A stretch of 64,000 bases of DNA from Sarcocystis neurona (GCA_000727475.1 KL647289.1:2622798-2686797), one strand, 5' to 3'; positions 12,164-26,597 are shown, numbered from the stretch's first letter. Program-made: numbers and translations. The notes: generated from the sequence alone by a model not told the origin.

Positions 12164-12493
12164 GCCTTGGGTTCACAAGATGGAAGTTATATCATCCTTG
12201 AACGCAGAGGGCAACTGACAATAATACTACCACTACTACTACTAACGGCGGCAAAGGTAGGAATAGTGGCGGAAGGACTAATAATAGCTACGACAGATTT
12301 GGCAGTACGGAGAGCAGAGGGAGAGACGGCCTTCGGTGCGGAGGACTGAAGTTATATTGTTCTCGAAGGCGGAGGGAAACTGGTAAAAGTACGACAACAA
12401 CAACTACTAAGAGCCGTAAATGTAATAATAACAGTGGTGGAACTGAGGATAGTTATGACAGAATTAGTAGTAGTACTAGCAGCCATGATATCC
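12164..12493. repeat. Two-copy diverged tandem duplication, 165 bp unit
   Basis: The block starting GCCTTGGGTTCACAAGATGG (12164) is repeated as GCCTTCGGTGCGGAGGACTG (12329). Both copies proceed through a GAAGTTATAT element, a GAGGGCAACTG or GAGGGAAACTG element and ACTACTACTA-type triplets, and then a block rich in GATAGTTATGACAGA-like sequence. The period is divisible by three, but stops interrupt every frame of the pair. Confidence 0.65.
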
Positions 12494-13605
12494 GCAGCGA
12501 CACAACTGCTGCTACTGCGCATAACAAGCAGAAGTCAATGCAATGTCGGAGCGCAATAGCGCCGACGACGTCAGATCTTCTTTAACAACGATAAGAAGAG
12601 AATGCAAGTAGGTCGGAACCGTGAAAAAGCGGTCTCTCATCCTCAGGAGACGAAAAATATTGATGTGTCTTCTGACGACAAGACACAGAAGCGAGCACAG
12701 CACCGTAAGGTAGGCGTTGCCCTGGAAAAGGCGTGAAACTTGAACACCGCGTCTAGTTTTTGTTAGTGCAACATGTTTCAGCCGTGCAATAGACGCCGAA
12801 AGGGTATGTGCGAAGAGTTGAGCTTGTTTATGCTCGTGACGCGGAAACTTTCGCATGTATGTAGACTCTACGGATCCTATGGACCCCAATCGAGCCGGGG
12901 AATCTTCCGGTGGTTCACAAGACACCCACCTTTGCACATAGGGCTACGCTGGCGGCGCTGGAACTCAATGTCGGTTCCGCATCCTTTTGTAGAACCCAAA
13001 AAAAGCCATGCCTACATTTATCTACAACAATTGCATCACACTCGTCAAAATGCAAGGTGTAACACAAAGAAGGCGAAGAGAACCGCATGCGCATCGGCGG
13101 AAGTGGAAGCGGAATAGGGACTAGCCAAATTGCAGGCGGGGATTTTCACATCTACGGCGTATGTACGCCCCGACTACGCCTGGGGGGGTGGTCGATAGAA
13201 CCTCCGGCCTACAGCCTCTCGTGTCCACAACCCTTTTCAGTAGGAAAGCCGCTTTCTTCGCTTTCCCCTTGACAACCACTCTATTACACATCAGAAATCC
13301 ACAGGAACGCGCCACATCCATCCGTTAATACGAACGATTAGTGACAAAACTTGACACAGAAAACAGGACGTAAAACCGTAGTGAGACGACAAAGAATACA
13401 CGCCCGTTGTAATCTGTCTTAAAGTTGCAAAGCCCTACAATCGACACGATCATGAAGAGTACGAATACGCGTTGGATGGCAGTGTTCTCGCTCCTTCTTG
13501 TTGAACTTCGTCTCAGTTTCACGTCCCTTTCTGTCAGTTGTGTCTCAGTTGCGTACAGTGCACACTACTAACGGTGTACATTGAATTTGTAGCTGCCGTA
13601 GCATT
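12494..13605. other. Unresolved sequence with a minus-strand open frame
   Basis: A minus-strand frame (12937 to 12512, 141 codons) is basic and amphipathic (FPRHEHKQAQLFAHTLSASI), but a plus-strand frame covers part of the same bases and neither has a clear start or splice context. I see no other structure. Confidence 0.2.
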
Positions 13606-13946
13606 TTAGAAATGGAAGTGCGCCTTCTTTGCCACAGAAGCTCGCGTCTTTGCGTGATGGCAGCCGCACCCCCCCCCAGCGCCACTCAACGCCAGCGGAA
13701 GGTGTGCAGCGATATAAAATACAGAAGCCAGTATCACCTCCTGTGAAGCTCCAGAGGTAGAAACTACCTCCAAATTCTGAGCTGATACAGGTAGTGACGC
13801 GTCACCCATCTTGTGCGTGTCCTTATGGTCCACAGTGGATCTGCAGCCGTGAGCCAGTCTTCACGAAGCGCCGCGGGGCTGCCCCCCCCTTTTGAGGACG
13901 TGTAAAGGCCAAGGCACTTTCTGAAGACTGTGGAAAAATAAGGCAC
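13606..13946 (-). CDS. Candidate exon cluster, product unknown
   Basis: An open minus-strand frame ends in TAA at 13606-13608, reads DHKDTHKMGDASLPVSAQN and follows a plausible acceptor (CACGGCTGCAG near 13849). A second overlapping frame (13946-13764: FRKCLGLYTSSKGGGSPAAL) follows the stronger acceptor TTTTTCCACAG. The two frames cannot both be used without an internal splice. The C9 run at 13669-13677 (G9 in the minus-strand frame) is a likely spot for length errors. This is support for some coding content, not for a specific model. Confidence 0.2.
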
Positions 13947-15630
13947 TTATAGCCTTTCCGGTAGTGGTGTGGCTCGACAATCGAAGGCCGTGCTCAGACA
14001 GATGCAGCAGGTTGCCCACACGCCGCAGGGTTTCACCACATTCGCTGCCATACAGCGAAGAAGCACACTGGTATTTACCGCGGGAACTCAACTTGCGTGC
14101 CGGGGGTTGTAGGCTCTTTGATACGTCATTAACCACAGAAGCGAAAAAACCAAAAATTTTCACGTTGGGTGCTTCATTCTCACACATATATATATATATA
14201 TATATGCATATGTGCGTACGCAGGTATGCTTGTATATATGTTAGGGTGTGCACGGCATACACACCATTTAAGCAGAGCAAACGTGTGTATACATTTATAT
14301 TAAAATGTATATACATATGCACAGGTAAGCGTACATATTTGCCCGTGCACGGGTTCGACAGCGTCTGGACAAAGGTAACGTACAATTACGAATGTACTAA
14401 TTCACTCAGCAAATTGGCTCCACTGTTGTGTGAAGACGTGTGCGAAGTGCTAGGTGTACATGTTTAGGAAGACATCTGCGTAGCGAGCATCTTTGTGTCT
14501 ACGACCTACGCGCCCGCATTCATGCCATGGCCTTCTACTAGCAAAAGCGATTCTAGTACCAGTAGGTGTACTATTCCAAAAAGTGAAGGAATAATTTGCC
14601 TTCAGTCTTGCAAACAAATATCTGTATTTGTAGATGAAAACGATATCTTCTGCGCACTTCAACTCCTCAAGCACCTCCTCACATTTTTCATTGCACGCTC
14701 ACTTATGTTGTAAATATACGTAGATATACGTGTAGTCTTGGTGTGTTCGTACGTACGCTGCAACACTGCCGCCCAACTATGTGCTTGAGAGAGGTTTTCT
14801 TTTTTGGATACCGCAAGTGCAGCACGGCGTACTATATCCCAACAGCAAACGCGGAGGCTTCCGCACATGTTAGCAGATATCAAGTGGAGCTTGGGCACTG
14901 GGTGGAAGTCGGACGCTGCTAGAGCTATCGTAAGAATGTGTGAAATTCTGCACAAGGCCAGTACATACGTGTATATAAGGCATCAGTTCAGAAGCCTGCC
15001 CAGACTCCATCTCGGTCGCCGTGCTCGTCGCATTCTCGAGCCTTACACGGTACGGATAGAGCGATGGCGTTCAACAAACGCTCTGGGTATTTGGCGCTGC
15101 CAACGCAAGATGCTGTAGCATTTCTAAACACTGAACTGCACCCTACACGTGATGCTTTTCGCCGATACGCGCCGCAACACTGGGTGTACTGGTACACACG
15201 CATACACGTATTATCGCGTACATGTAGGAGAGCACAATACGCGCTCTATTCCACACAAAAACGTGCCGAGATACATATGTCTTCATATACTTTCCTGTGG
15301 ACCACTGCTCCAGCAGACATGCGCCTACGCATGTGTGGGCCTGTGTTTCGTGTTCGAATATCTCTGTAGATACTCACTTGAAGACGTGAAAAATACGCAT
15401 ATGTTCTTATTGCACGTTGACGCGGATTTCCACAAGTATACCTGTAAAATTGTGCACAGAGACAGAGGGAGAGGGCTACACACGTTTCTAGATACACCAG
15501 TGTTGAGCCCGAGACGGATCAAATCGTATCGTCCTAAAATTCAGCGTAATTGACAAAGAGGTGGAACCTCCGTGATAAACAGCTCGAATTTGTTCTACAG
15601 GAGAACAGGTGGGTGTGCGACAAGAGGAGG
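13947..15630. other. AT-microsatellite-containing sequence, no supported gene
   Basis: A (TA)n run sits at 14185-14205, and ATACAT-type repeats flank 14230-14340. Open frames on both strands overlap one another and translate to Tyr/Ile/Cys/Thr-rich peptides typical of microsatellites. No gene is supported. Confidence 0.4.
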
Positions 15631-15787
15631 TATAATGGTGGAGGTTTAAAACATTTATGTTTTTCTTGGTCCCGCCTGAGAAGGCGAATAGAGGAGTAAT
15701 TTCTTTTAGTATAATGGTGGAGGTTTAAAACATTTATGCCTTTCGTGGTCCCGCCTGAGAAAGCGAATAGACGAGTAATTTCTTGTA
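15631..15787. repeat. Two near-identical tandem copies, 79 bp unit
   Basis: TATAATGGTGGAGGTTTAAA at 15631 is repeated exactly at 15710. Both copies continue through ACATTTATG, GGTCCCGCCTGAGAA and GCGAATAGA.GAGTAATTTCTT with only a few differences. The higher identity marks this as a younger duplication than those at 5.5 and 12.2 kb. Confidence 0.85.
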
Positions 15788-18022
15788 ACCGAAACGCACG
15801 TACCACGATAGCCCGAAAAATCATTCCTTGAACACTTCGTTTGGAAAACTTCACAAAGGACCGAAAATATTGACAGCTGGTCACGCAGCATTAATAAGCA
15901 GATTTCTGGCCTTGTTGCAAACAATTTGCACGACGGATCGGGGAAGTACATTCGTCCTTTGCATGGAGGGATAGGATATTCGAGGCCATTGCTGATCGAG
16001 GAAAAGTGGAACGCCTCGATCGGTCCTCTGCATGTGTAGAATATCCATGCCGAAAGCCATGTGTAGATGCGGGCTCTGACGAACGGGATACACTGTTGCG
16101 CTACGTGGAGTAGAGCCTCAATCAGGTTTCACGTGCGCAAATTGTCCAATTGATCTTGAGTTCTTTCTCAAGACTATGTCTGTAGTTCCGGAATCCGTGT
16201 CTATTTAGTGTAGCAGTATGCGTAACGCCGACTGCAGTGAGCTAATGGCTGGTCCTGACTATAAGTTTAGAGTACATGAGGCCTATGCTATCAACGCCTC
16301 TAGTTTGCCCGGGCCTGTAGCACAATCCAAGCATCCCATGCAGGAGATGATAACGCGATTTACCCATCCATTCGATTGTGCCTCAATAAGGCAACAGTCC
16401 AGCTTTTGTTCGCCGCTGGCGGGTCACGCAGGCCAAATCACCGTCGTACCGTAACTGGTGTATTCTCTTATTAACGTAATATACATGGTGTAAAGCGTTC
16501 TTTCCTGGCCACTGGGTGATCAGCAGTTGTGTGTTCAACCAGCGACAGCCATCCCACAAAAGGGGAATACAACTGCGCTGAAGGAATGGAGTGAAACGTG
16601 AATAAGCAAACGCACTAGCAGAAGAAAGTGAAGGTTTAAGAGTGGGGAATGTAAAGAGAGAAAGCCGTAAAAAAATAGAGAGAGCTCTCTTCCGACTTCG
16701 AACGCAGAGCTTTACGCCGCACGGGGATCCCCGAGTGACGAGCACAAGAAGGTGGGTCTTTACAAGAACAGCTTGTAGTTTGGTATGAGAAATCCAAATC
16801 TAAACAGCCAGAAAGACCTACACTGGAAGTGGGAAGGCGAACGCAGAAGTGGACATAGACTTCTTCTCTTGTATTCAGTTTGTTGTTCCCTACTTTCTCA
16901 AACAAGAAAAATCCGAAGAACCACCGGTAAGAGTCAACAACGTGAGACGCGCTATAAAACATGTCTTGCAGACGTAGCAAGGAAAGGGGTCTTCTCGTAA
17001 CCCTGGCAAAAAACATGGCAGAACCTTCCTTGAAAAAAACCCTTCCGCAGTAGAGAACCCCGCAAAGTAGCGATAAGCGCACTGCTGCCGCTCCGCACGT
17101 TCGTTCTGAACGGTGGTGGGCCCCGCTTTGGTACGCCCACCCCGCGGAAGCGAAAGCAGCAGGCTATCAAAACGAATTAAGAGGTACAATACTAACTAAA
17201 AAATAATACGTGTAGAGATGGGAATACGTGCGTACAACTCCGTATGCAGACGTTTGCCACGTGTGTATAGAACGTCTGCGCCCACATATGTGTGTATATC
17301 TATATATGTACGTACAGGGGTGCTTTTTCTCGCCAGTCGGACAATCACACAGCGGGTAGAAATGTGCTGCAGAGACAATCGGGCTTTTCATTATTAATGC
17401 TGGTGAGCGGCAGGTTACAGCGACTCACATACAGCGGCCACCGCCCGCGCGAGCCTGCGACACACAAAAAAGACAGCACAGATTGAGACAAGCCACAAAG
17501 AAGAAATCTCCCTCCTCTTAAATGTCACATAAATGTTGTACTTCTCGCCTTTCTTCGTTCTTGATCTCTTGGCGTCACCAGTGTGCTACTTTCTGCACCG
17601 CGTGTCGACCGTTTCCTGGCGCCCAACGTCCTGCTGTTCCCCCTGCTTCTGCCTTTGTTCCTCCGCTTCTCCGTTTTCTACCTCTGCTACGGGCGCCACT
17701 GCAACGTCCCCTGCGTCGACTGCTGCGACTTCTACGCGAGCTTTTCTTTCCCTTCTGTTCTCCCTGCCTCTCCCGTCCAGGCTCGTCTCTCCACATCGCT
17801 CTTCCTGTTTGCCATTTCACGCTATTATCGCTGCCCAGGTTGTGCTCCTCCTACTGCGGCGCCTACCGTCCTCTCCTTACTCCTGCTTACGCTGCTGCCG
17901 GCACTCCGCTCCCGCTGCTGCTGCTGCTGGTCTCGCTGCTTTTGCTGTTGCATTGGTGCGTATCCTGCTTCCGTCACTTCCAGCGTGGGGGTATTTCTGC
18001 TCTGTTTGTTTTCTGTGGACTC
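15788..18022. other. 3' flank of the AP-4 epsilon gene, short unresolved frames
   Basis: Short frames include plus 16218-16454 (GPDYKFRVHEAYAINASSL) and a minus frame near 16760-16940 (NNKLNTREEVYVHFCVRL). Neither could be joined to neighbours. From 17530 to 18020 the plus strand is pyrimidine-rich with CTG/TGC triplets. It follows the stop codon of the minus-strand gene and is probably its 3' UTR and flank. Confidence 0.3.
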
Positions 18023-21000
18023 TCACCCAGCTGTGGATGCTTTGACAATGAAGAACGCCTTGCTCGCCTTTAGCTGCACGTGCAGGAAGACGCGCTGTTC
18101 TTCAACCCCGCTGCCAGCAGGGACGTACGTTGCTGCTGCGATGGCCTCGTCCCCGATAACTTCGACAATTTGCAGGGGCAGCGTCCGCTTCGCCAAAAGA
18201 GAAAACGCATACCCGCGCATACACACGCAGACATAGACTTGTCTTTTCACACTGTTTATCTGCCGCGTCGGTGACAGACTTTAAAGGACTGTGGCCTTCG
18301 GGTCTCTCTCAGAAGGAAGACCCCAAGATCCACCGTTGCCATTGAAGAGATCGATTCACCCGTCGAGAGAAACGAATACTACCTACCGCGTACGTTTACA
18401 CATAACTGCGTCTTTACGTATATCCCTATGTATATACATAAATGTAGAAGGCGGAAGAACATAGGCAGACGTAGGGCACCCGACGCTCAGGAGGGAAGAC
18501 CAGTGCTCAGAAAGGGATCAGCACCCCGCAGGCGAACTACAAACGCGATCTCACTTATATACGGACATTCATATGTCTAACGCTAATATTACATTTATAC
18601 GTATCGTCACACATATACGCCTTCACCAACAAATGAGTGGACTAATGTATCTACTAAAAATCTTGCGGCATCGCGTCGAAATAAACATATGTCTGCACTC
18701 GTCTCCCTCTGCCTCTGTCTCCCTACATGCACATGTGAGTAGATAATCGAACCTAGGCGTAGTTGTCGTAAACGCTTCGTACAAACGTCACACACAAGCG
18801 TACACATACCACTTTCGTCCCTCTAAATGATGCTGGGGAAACGAAAGAAATCTTCTGCAGCTTTTGTCTCCAGCAAGGCACTTGACGAAAACGAAGAATC
18901 TCCTACATATATACACACACATATCCACAGCAGTGAGTCTGCACCGATCCATACGCACAGACGCGCACGTGTCCTTCGCGAGGGATACACATACATGGAA
19001 ACAGACACAGAGAGATAATGGACTTTGTTCTCGTCCTTTTTTTCTCGAGAAATAAAGGCGCTGCGGTGTTTTGTTCGTACCTGCAGAACTTTCTTTGCGA
19101 AAGTCTCGCAAGAGGAAGAGACACGTGTTCTGCTGCTTGCCGACGCCTCCCCAGGCAGCGTTGCCCACCGTGACCCCACCTACAGGTCGACACGCGCTCC
19201 CGCAGCACCAGCAGCGCAAGCACATGCAGCTACTTAACAAAGACGCGGAGAAGAAATAATTTACAGAACTACACAGAGACGAAAAAGGAAGTGAGTGGCT
19301 CAGAGAGAGAGACACACACACACATACACGAATCCGTGTGAATACGTAAACGTATGCAACTCCACACGTAGACATCGGATATATATATATATATATACAC
19401 ACATAAATATCTATCATGGACACATACACACGGATACACACACTTACAACTACGTGTGCCGAGAAAGAAATATATATATATATACTTGTATACATACACA
19501 TAGACATCTACGATGGACAGATACAGACGTACACACATGCGTACAACCACGTGTGTAGAGACCTACATAAAGAAAGAGAGAAAGGAATATATCCATATAC
19601 ACACATACACGAATACATACATAGATATATGATATACAAATGCAGATACGTATAGACACACGTACAAACACACAATACTAGGGTCACTGGTACTACCTCG
19701 ACACAGCTCCACAAGTCTCTCTGTAGACGTAGGCGTATACAGTCATAGACACAGACGCAGCAACTGCGACGTAGATTGATGTCTGCCTCCATCCCCGAGT
19801 CCCGTGCTTCTCCTCTTCACGTGAAGGGGATGTAGCGCTCGCGCTGCGAGCAACTTCCAGCAGTGCCGCGGAAGGAGCAGCAGCAGCAGCGCCCAGAGCG
19901 GCGCTGTTGCAACGGCGGGGCGAAGCAGCTGCAGCAGTACCTTACGTCTCTGACGCGACGACTTACTTCTTCTGTCGAAATGGGGAGAGGGCGCAGCAGG
20001 CGCGGATCGAAGAAGGGCACCGCACCAGCGGCCGGGGCGTCAGCACCAGAAGCAACTTCCCTCAATTCAAGCGCTGCTGCAGTAACGCCGTTCGCAGAAG
20101 CAGTTGTCATGGCGCGGAACTTCTGCTGTTGCTGTAACTGAGAAGAGGAAGGGAGCAGATCCATCGGAAGCAGCGATTCTCCCCGCGACGGCGTGACGAG
20201 CGTCGTCTCCCGCGGCGGCTGCTGTTGCAGCTGCTGCTGCTGTGGGGTGGAGGAACACGTGTCCAGAGTGAGCAGCAGGTGGCTCCCCGCGGGCGCGAGC
20301 GAAGAAGAACCAGCCACACGCGACGCAGAATCGACGTGGGAAGAGGAGGAAGGAGACTCAAGGCCCAGAAGATCGACAGAGGCAGATGCAGGTGCAGCAT
20401 CGGCAGCAGCAGCACACGCCGTCGGAGAGAGTGGGGGATATACACTTCTTGCTGTCGTCGCAGCACCAGCAGCAGTCGGAAGGCCCGTGTGATTCGACGG
20501 TCGCCTGGTGCCGCCGCTGCTTCCTGAGAAGACCGCGCGCTGCTCTGCTGCGCGCTGCTGTTGACTGGGGACGTCGTGCAAGGGGAAGGCCAGGACAGCA
20601 CTGCCTTGCTGCTGCAGCGAGGCGTCAGCCAGAGCAGCAGAAGGCAACGTCGTGCCCTGGAAAAGAGCAGCAGCAGTCAATTCCCTCTCTGTTAAGACTG
20701 GCTGCTGTTCTCCTCTCCACGTGCCCCAGGGGGTTGCCCCAGCATAGGCGGAGTAGGACGGGGCGCCGGCGGAGGCACCTGCTCGAACAGGCGCGACAAT
20801 ACCAGCAGCAACAGTCTGCAGATACGGCTCACCACCTGCTAGTCCTGCTGCCGCTGGTGCAGCACCTGCTGCTGCTGCGCTGCCTGCGCCTGCTGCTGCT
20901 GCACTGCTTCCTCCTCCTCCCGCTCCTTTGAAGTAGTCCGCAGCCGCAACAGAGGCATCCGCAGATGTTGCAGCATCCGCAGCAGTGGCGCGATATCCCG

Positions 21001-21136
21001 AAGGGCCCCACCGTCGCGGCCCTGCAGCAGCAAAAAAAGGCAGCAACAGGAGCAGCAACAAAGCACTGCGAACAAAACGCCAAAATCCTACCTCCTCCCC
21101 GCCTCATGGAGACTCTCGTGCACACAGAGGCATCTG

Positions 21137-21178
<42 letters not shown>

Positions 21179-24100
21179 TGCAGGACGGAGAGAGGAGGAG
21201 ACAGAGGGAGATAATATATAGGGAAGAAAAACACGTCGTCTTGTCCCATACAAATGATAAACAGATGTACCTGCGGCTACACGGCACAGTGTCTGTCTAC
21301 ACCTACGGAAAAGAAAGAGAGAAATCCTGTCTACCTTGACAAAGGTTTATAGACATGTACATGTATTTGTAGACATATACAAATATGTAGGCCCACCTGA
21401 AGAGGTTTGTAGGGACATATACACATACATGTATAGGACGAAAGAGAAAGAAAAGTCCTTTGCCCCTTCGGTGCACACGAGTCCACATGCCGCTGGCCCA
21501 CGAAAAGCGAAAGTAGGCAAGTACGTATTTTAGAGAGACAGGTGGTCCAGCAGATACGAGGGAGACCCCCAGAGAGGGACAGAGACGAGAGAAGAGAACA
21601 AAGAACGTGTCTACTCGTGCTCTGCAATTGACATAAAAGAAGCAAATGCGCACAATTCTCCCTCTTTCTTTGCGGACAAAGCGTCACTTATTGAAGACAG
21701 GCATGCACAGACATCAAGAAAAAGAGCACAAGGAAAAGAAGAGAAGAAGATGAAGAAGCGACGCAGAGAAACGAGAAGACGTGCGCAGGTGCGTGTACTC
21801 GTCAGCGAGCACACTCAGACTCGTACACAAGTCCTTGCATTTCCTCATCTATAAACTACAGGTGTGCACACAGAGATGCGAACCTACAAATAGCAAGAGA
21901 AATATTTATATGGGAAACGCGCAAATACAGACAGATTGATATATATATATATACGTGTGCGGGCGTGTGTGGACGTCGTTGAAGTACACGTGTACGGATG
22001 TTCCCTTGTGATGGCTACAGATCTACAAACAAACAGATGCACACATATACATATTTATATATATGTGGGAGGAGATGTATTCCCGACCATATTAGGAAGA
22101 CAAATGAATTAGGAGGAGGCGTGACGGGAGCTGCAACGACGTTTTCTTCCTGTTTTTTCTCATTTTGCTTCCGTTCCTCCGTTTCTTCCGGTCTTCACCT
22201 TTCTCCTGTGCTTCTACATACGTATCTCTGTGTGTGTCTGTCTGTCTCTCTTCTGGAAGAAGCCAATTTTCGAGAGTCTACTGCGGGAAGTACCTTGGAC
22301 TTGCAAGCCGCCGTTCAATTTCTCTGCTGCTTGCGTCTCGCCCTCCCGGCCAGCAGAAGCAGCAGCAGCATCGGAGGCGTATCCTGCTGCTGCCGCCGCG
22401 GCTCCCCTGCTGCTGCTGCTGCCTGTCGCGTTCAACGACCACGAGCTGCTGCTGCGCCCGTCGGCGCCACCCGTCGCCGCCGACGCCGAAGGCGGGGCAT
22501 ACGGGGTGAACTTTAGCTGCAGCGCCTGCGGTGTCTGTACACCCGATGCGCCCCACAAACAGAACACAGGCAGCAGCAGCTGCAGGTCCCCTGCACACGC
22601 CCTTACGCAGTTTCTCTCGAACACGAAGAACCGGCCTCGCAGACAGATAGTCCGCTGCACATACTTTCCTTAGAAAGAAAACATGTAGAAGGAGAAGAAA
22701 ATCGGCGCTCCACACACACCTGTGCGCGGGGTTTCTTTGATAAAGAAGGAAGAACGTGTCTCGGACACCCCACGCTCTACACACCGCCGAACAACACACG
22801 CGCACACACATACACACAGACATCCAGCAGTATCTCGAGCAAGGCGACAACGAAAAACAGCTCCACAAAAGAGTATGCAACAGCGCACATTTGTCCACCA
22901 GACTCCGACCTTCTTAGACCCGGCAGCACACGTTCTCCGGTACACACAGGTTCATGTCTAGATCTACACACACACACATCTTCACACACTCACACGCGCA
23001 CACATACATATACACACATAGGTGCGGAGATGCACAGAGTATGTCTAGATAGAATTTACGTGCTTCTGCTTTCCACGGCCATCTCTTCACACACACAGAC
23101 GCACACACGTGCTGCGATGAAATCGAAGGTATGCGGATATACATCTATGGCCGTGTGTGTACAGACGCAGAGAGAGATGACCTTGAAGAAGCGCCTATGT
23201 CCTTGGGGGGAGAGAAAGGAAGAGAGAGCGTCAGCGAGAGAAAAAGAGATTCACTTGCAGACAACCGGAAGGCAATGCACAAGCGTATACAGAGAAAAAC
23301 TGCGGAAAGTGCTGCTTGGTGCCCCCACCTGCGCCCATCGAGATCCATCCTGCACGTATATATATACGTGGATCTGTCGTATCGACAAGGCTTGCAATTA
23401 CATATACACGTGCATCTATCACGTCGGGGAAGCTTGCAAATAGACACCCGTATGTACCTGTGATACCTACGGGTCTTGCCAAATATATACAGAGACGTAT
23501 CTGTCATATCGACGAAGCCTGCAAATTCATACACACATGTGTCTGTGGTATCGACGAGGCCTGCAGACACACATACGTATGTGTCTGTCGTATCGAGCAA
23601 GCTTACAAATGTATACACATGCACAAGCAGTATCTACGAGGCTTGCAACAACACACCGCACAAAGGAGGTGTGTCTCACGTCCAGATCCTTGCTGCAGTG
23701 CAAACGTATATGGATGTAACAGGGACTGACAGCAGCTGCAGTACAAGTAAGAGACATACAGACACATCGACGTATTCATTCGTATGTAGATTCTACCATG
23801 CACACGTTTGCTTCCGTATATACAAGTGCATTCGCGCGCGGACATACACATCCACAACGCACGTAACACACGTGTATCTATGCTTCCACATATACATATA
23901 TGTATATATATAGATGCGGCGGCACGTGCTCATACAAACATATATGGCGCAACCCACATGCATACGTTTGCTTCCACACTACATATACACTTACATGCAT
24001 ATACTTCTCTGCTTATGTATGTGGCGCATTTGAAATGTATACTCGTGCTTTCTCACATTTCTATGTTGCACACGTACACGTACATGTATACATGCGTTTC

Positions 24101-25183
24101 CTGCAGGTATAAACACTGCGGCTTCCACGCAGGGAGAAATGCCCACCTCTGCAAGAATTTCTCTCCCACTCATACAGACACACACACACACATGCACGCA
24201 CGCCGCTATCCCCCCACACACGTCACGCGCGCGCATGCACGTCTACCTTTCTCTCTTTCTCTTTTCCTCCTTTTCCTTCACCAGAGAAGGCAGTTCCCCC
24301 CTTGTGCACACACACACACACACACATGCGTGTGCGTCGCCGGCTCGCACTTCCTCTTCTTCCCTTTCCGCGGTCGCGGTATTTCTGCCGTTGTCAACCC
24401 AGCGCTCTCCTCTCCTTTTTGTACTCCCTGCACCCACGGAAGAGCCACCTACCTCGTTCGACGCGCAAAGGGAGACACAGAGAGACACAGACAGGAGAGG
24501 CTACGTGGAGGCTCACCTGAACTCTAAGAGGAGAGGAGGCTGCCGCCATCCCTGCAGCAGGAAGGGAGAACTCCGCCTGCTGCCGCTCGTGTGGAGGTAC
24601 GTACCGACCTCCTCCCGCGGCGACGCTCTGCTCCACAAAGTGCTGCAGCGGGACAAACGACGCCGGGCGCAGCAGCAGACGCGGCAGCAGAGAAAACTTC
24701 GAGCCGCCTGCGCTGAGACAGCCAGCCAGAAGACGGTGGCAGCTCTACACCCCACAAGCGGCCAGAATCGATCTAACTACGCTTCTGACTACAAAGAGGG
24801 AAGGCACACGTCCACAGAGAGACAAAGAGACAGAGACACGCAACGGTGTGAGACACGCATACAGACACACAGAGGCGTGAGCGCAGCAGCGTACTTACGT
24901 ACACATGCACGCATGTATAGACAGGGATGCAGACAAGCAAAGGCATATGTACATGTGTATGTGTACGTGTGTACAGGTGTAGATAAGAGAGGCACTAAAT
25001 ATACAAATATGTGTATATGGATGTATGAAAATACGCATATGTGGAGAAGCAGGTAATAATGAGAGATATGTACATCTGTGTATACGTATATAAAGAGACG
25101 GCAGATATGGAAGGGTATACCACGCAGACGCACACACATACACATACACACACACACAGACCTACACACATACACCTACGCAC

Positions 25184-25223
<40 letters not shown>

Positions 25224-26566
25224 ACACCTACACACACACATCTACACAGACCTACATATATATGTACGTGTATATATACACATATACACAGACCTACATA
25301 TATGTATATACATATATACCTACGCACCTACACACACACGCACAAACACACGTACACAGACCTACACACCCAAATATATATCTACAAACACCTACACACC
25401 TATACACCTACATGCACGCATATACACACACCTACAGACACATATACCTACGCGTACATATGCACACACTTTCTTGTTTGGACAGAATTTGTTTGTAAGA
25501 GATGATCTCCGGCTGTCGCTGGCCTTCTGCGACCACGTTTGTTGTGTTGCAGCGGCTGTGCCGGGGGAGAGACTCGCCCGCGAAGACGCACAAACGTCGA
25601 GAAGGTCCGTAACTTCCCCCAGTCCACTCCCCTTCCTAATGCCCTCTGCTCTGCGTAAGTTCGCCCTCTTTCTTTCTCTTTTTCTTTAAGCGGGCAGAGA
25701 CGGGCTTTAGCACTGGCATTTGCGCGTGCAGCAGCGAGGACGGCGGCATACGTGCCAAGGGCCCCCCGCACGGGCTGCCCGGGGGACGGAGCCGCAGCAA
25801 CGGTGCTGCCTCGTCGTGGGTCGCTTCTCGTACGCAGCACTGATGCGCGCAGTGGCAGGAAATCGTAAAAGCAGCTCTTCCCCACACACATATATAGACT
25901 CACGTTGCCCCCCTGCTGTTCCTCGTCGAAGCTGCTAAACTATTCCCCCACAGACAAGAGGCGCAACTGCAGAAAGAGACGCCTTCGGGCTGCTCGAAGA
26001 AAATAAGCAAAGGTGCGGCCGAGTGATTTTCTTCCCTCTCTCTCTCTCTGTCTGCGGACGTGGCCGGGAGCCGCCGCGCTTTCTCGGAGGACCGCAGAGA
26101 GGCAGAGACACAAACGGACCAGCAGCGCGACGGGGAGGGAAAACGCAGAGAGACAGATAAATATGAATAAAGAAACAGATACCTCTAGGTGGGTATCTTT
26201 GTGTGTGGTTGTCTATACTTCAAAGTACAGACACACATACACACATATACGTGAGTGCGCCACCGCAACGTGCGTTGTCCGTTTGTGTCTCCTTTACATC
26301 CATGTGTACCTGCTGGATCACTGCCAGTTACCGGAGCAACCAACTTCTAAATATGAACACGCTCGCAAGGATGTGCCTACACATATCTACATAGATACTC
26401 CTACACACGCACACGAGCAGACACAAATATAGATATACACACGTATAAATACATATACACATGTACAAAGACGCTCAACGAGATGCGCATATATGAATAT
26501 ATGCACACACACATATTTGTATATATACATACGTGTGGAAGTACGAAGACGCCCACGAGGTTTGCT

Positions 26567-26597
<31 letters not shown>

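Noticed and set aside
17533..18236. Plus-strand frames of 170-217 codons rich in Leu, Phe, Cys, Ser
   Set aside because: They are antisense to the final AP-4 epsilon exon and its 3' flank; the hydrophobic character comes from CTG/TTC triplets.
24139..25056. 305-codon plus frame
   Set aside because: Antisense to exon 11 and continuing into CA microsatellite; the minus strand carries the recognisable adaptin motif.
25690..25880. Extra AP-4 epsilon exon between exons 10 and 11
   Set aside because: Exons 10 and 11 already join in phase and no motif of the family is recognised here.
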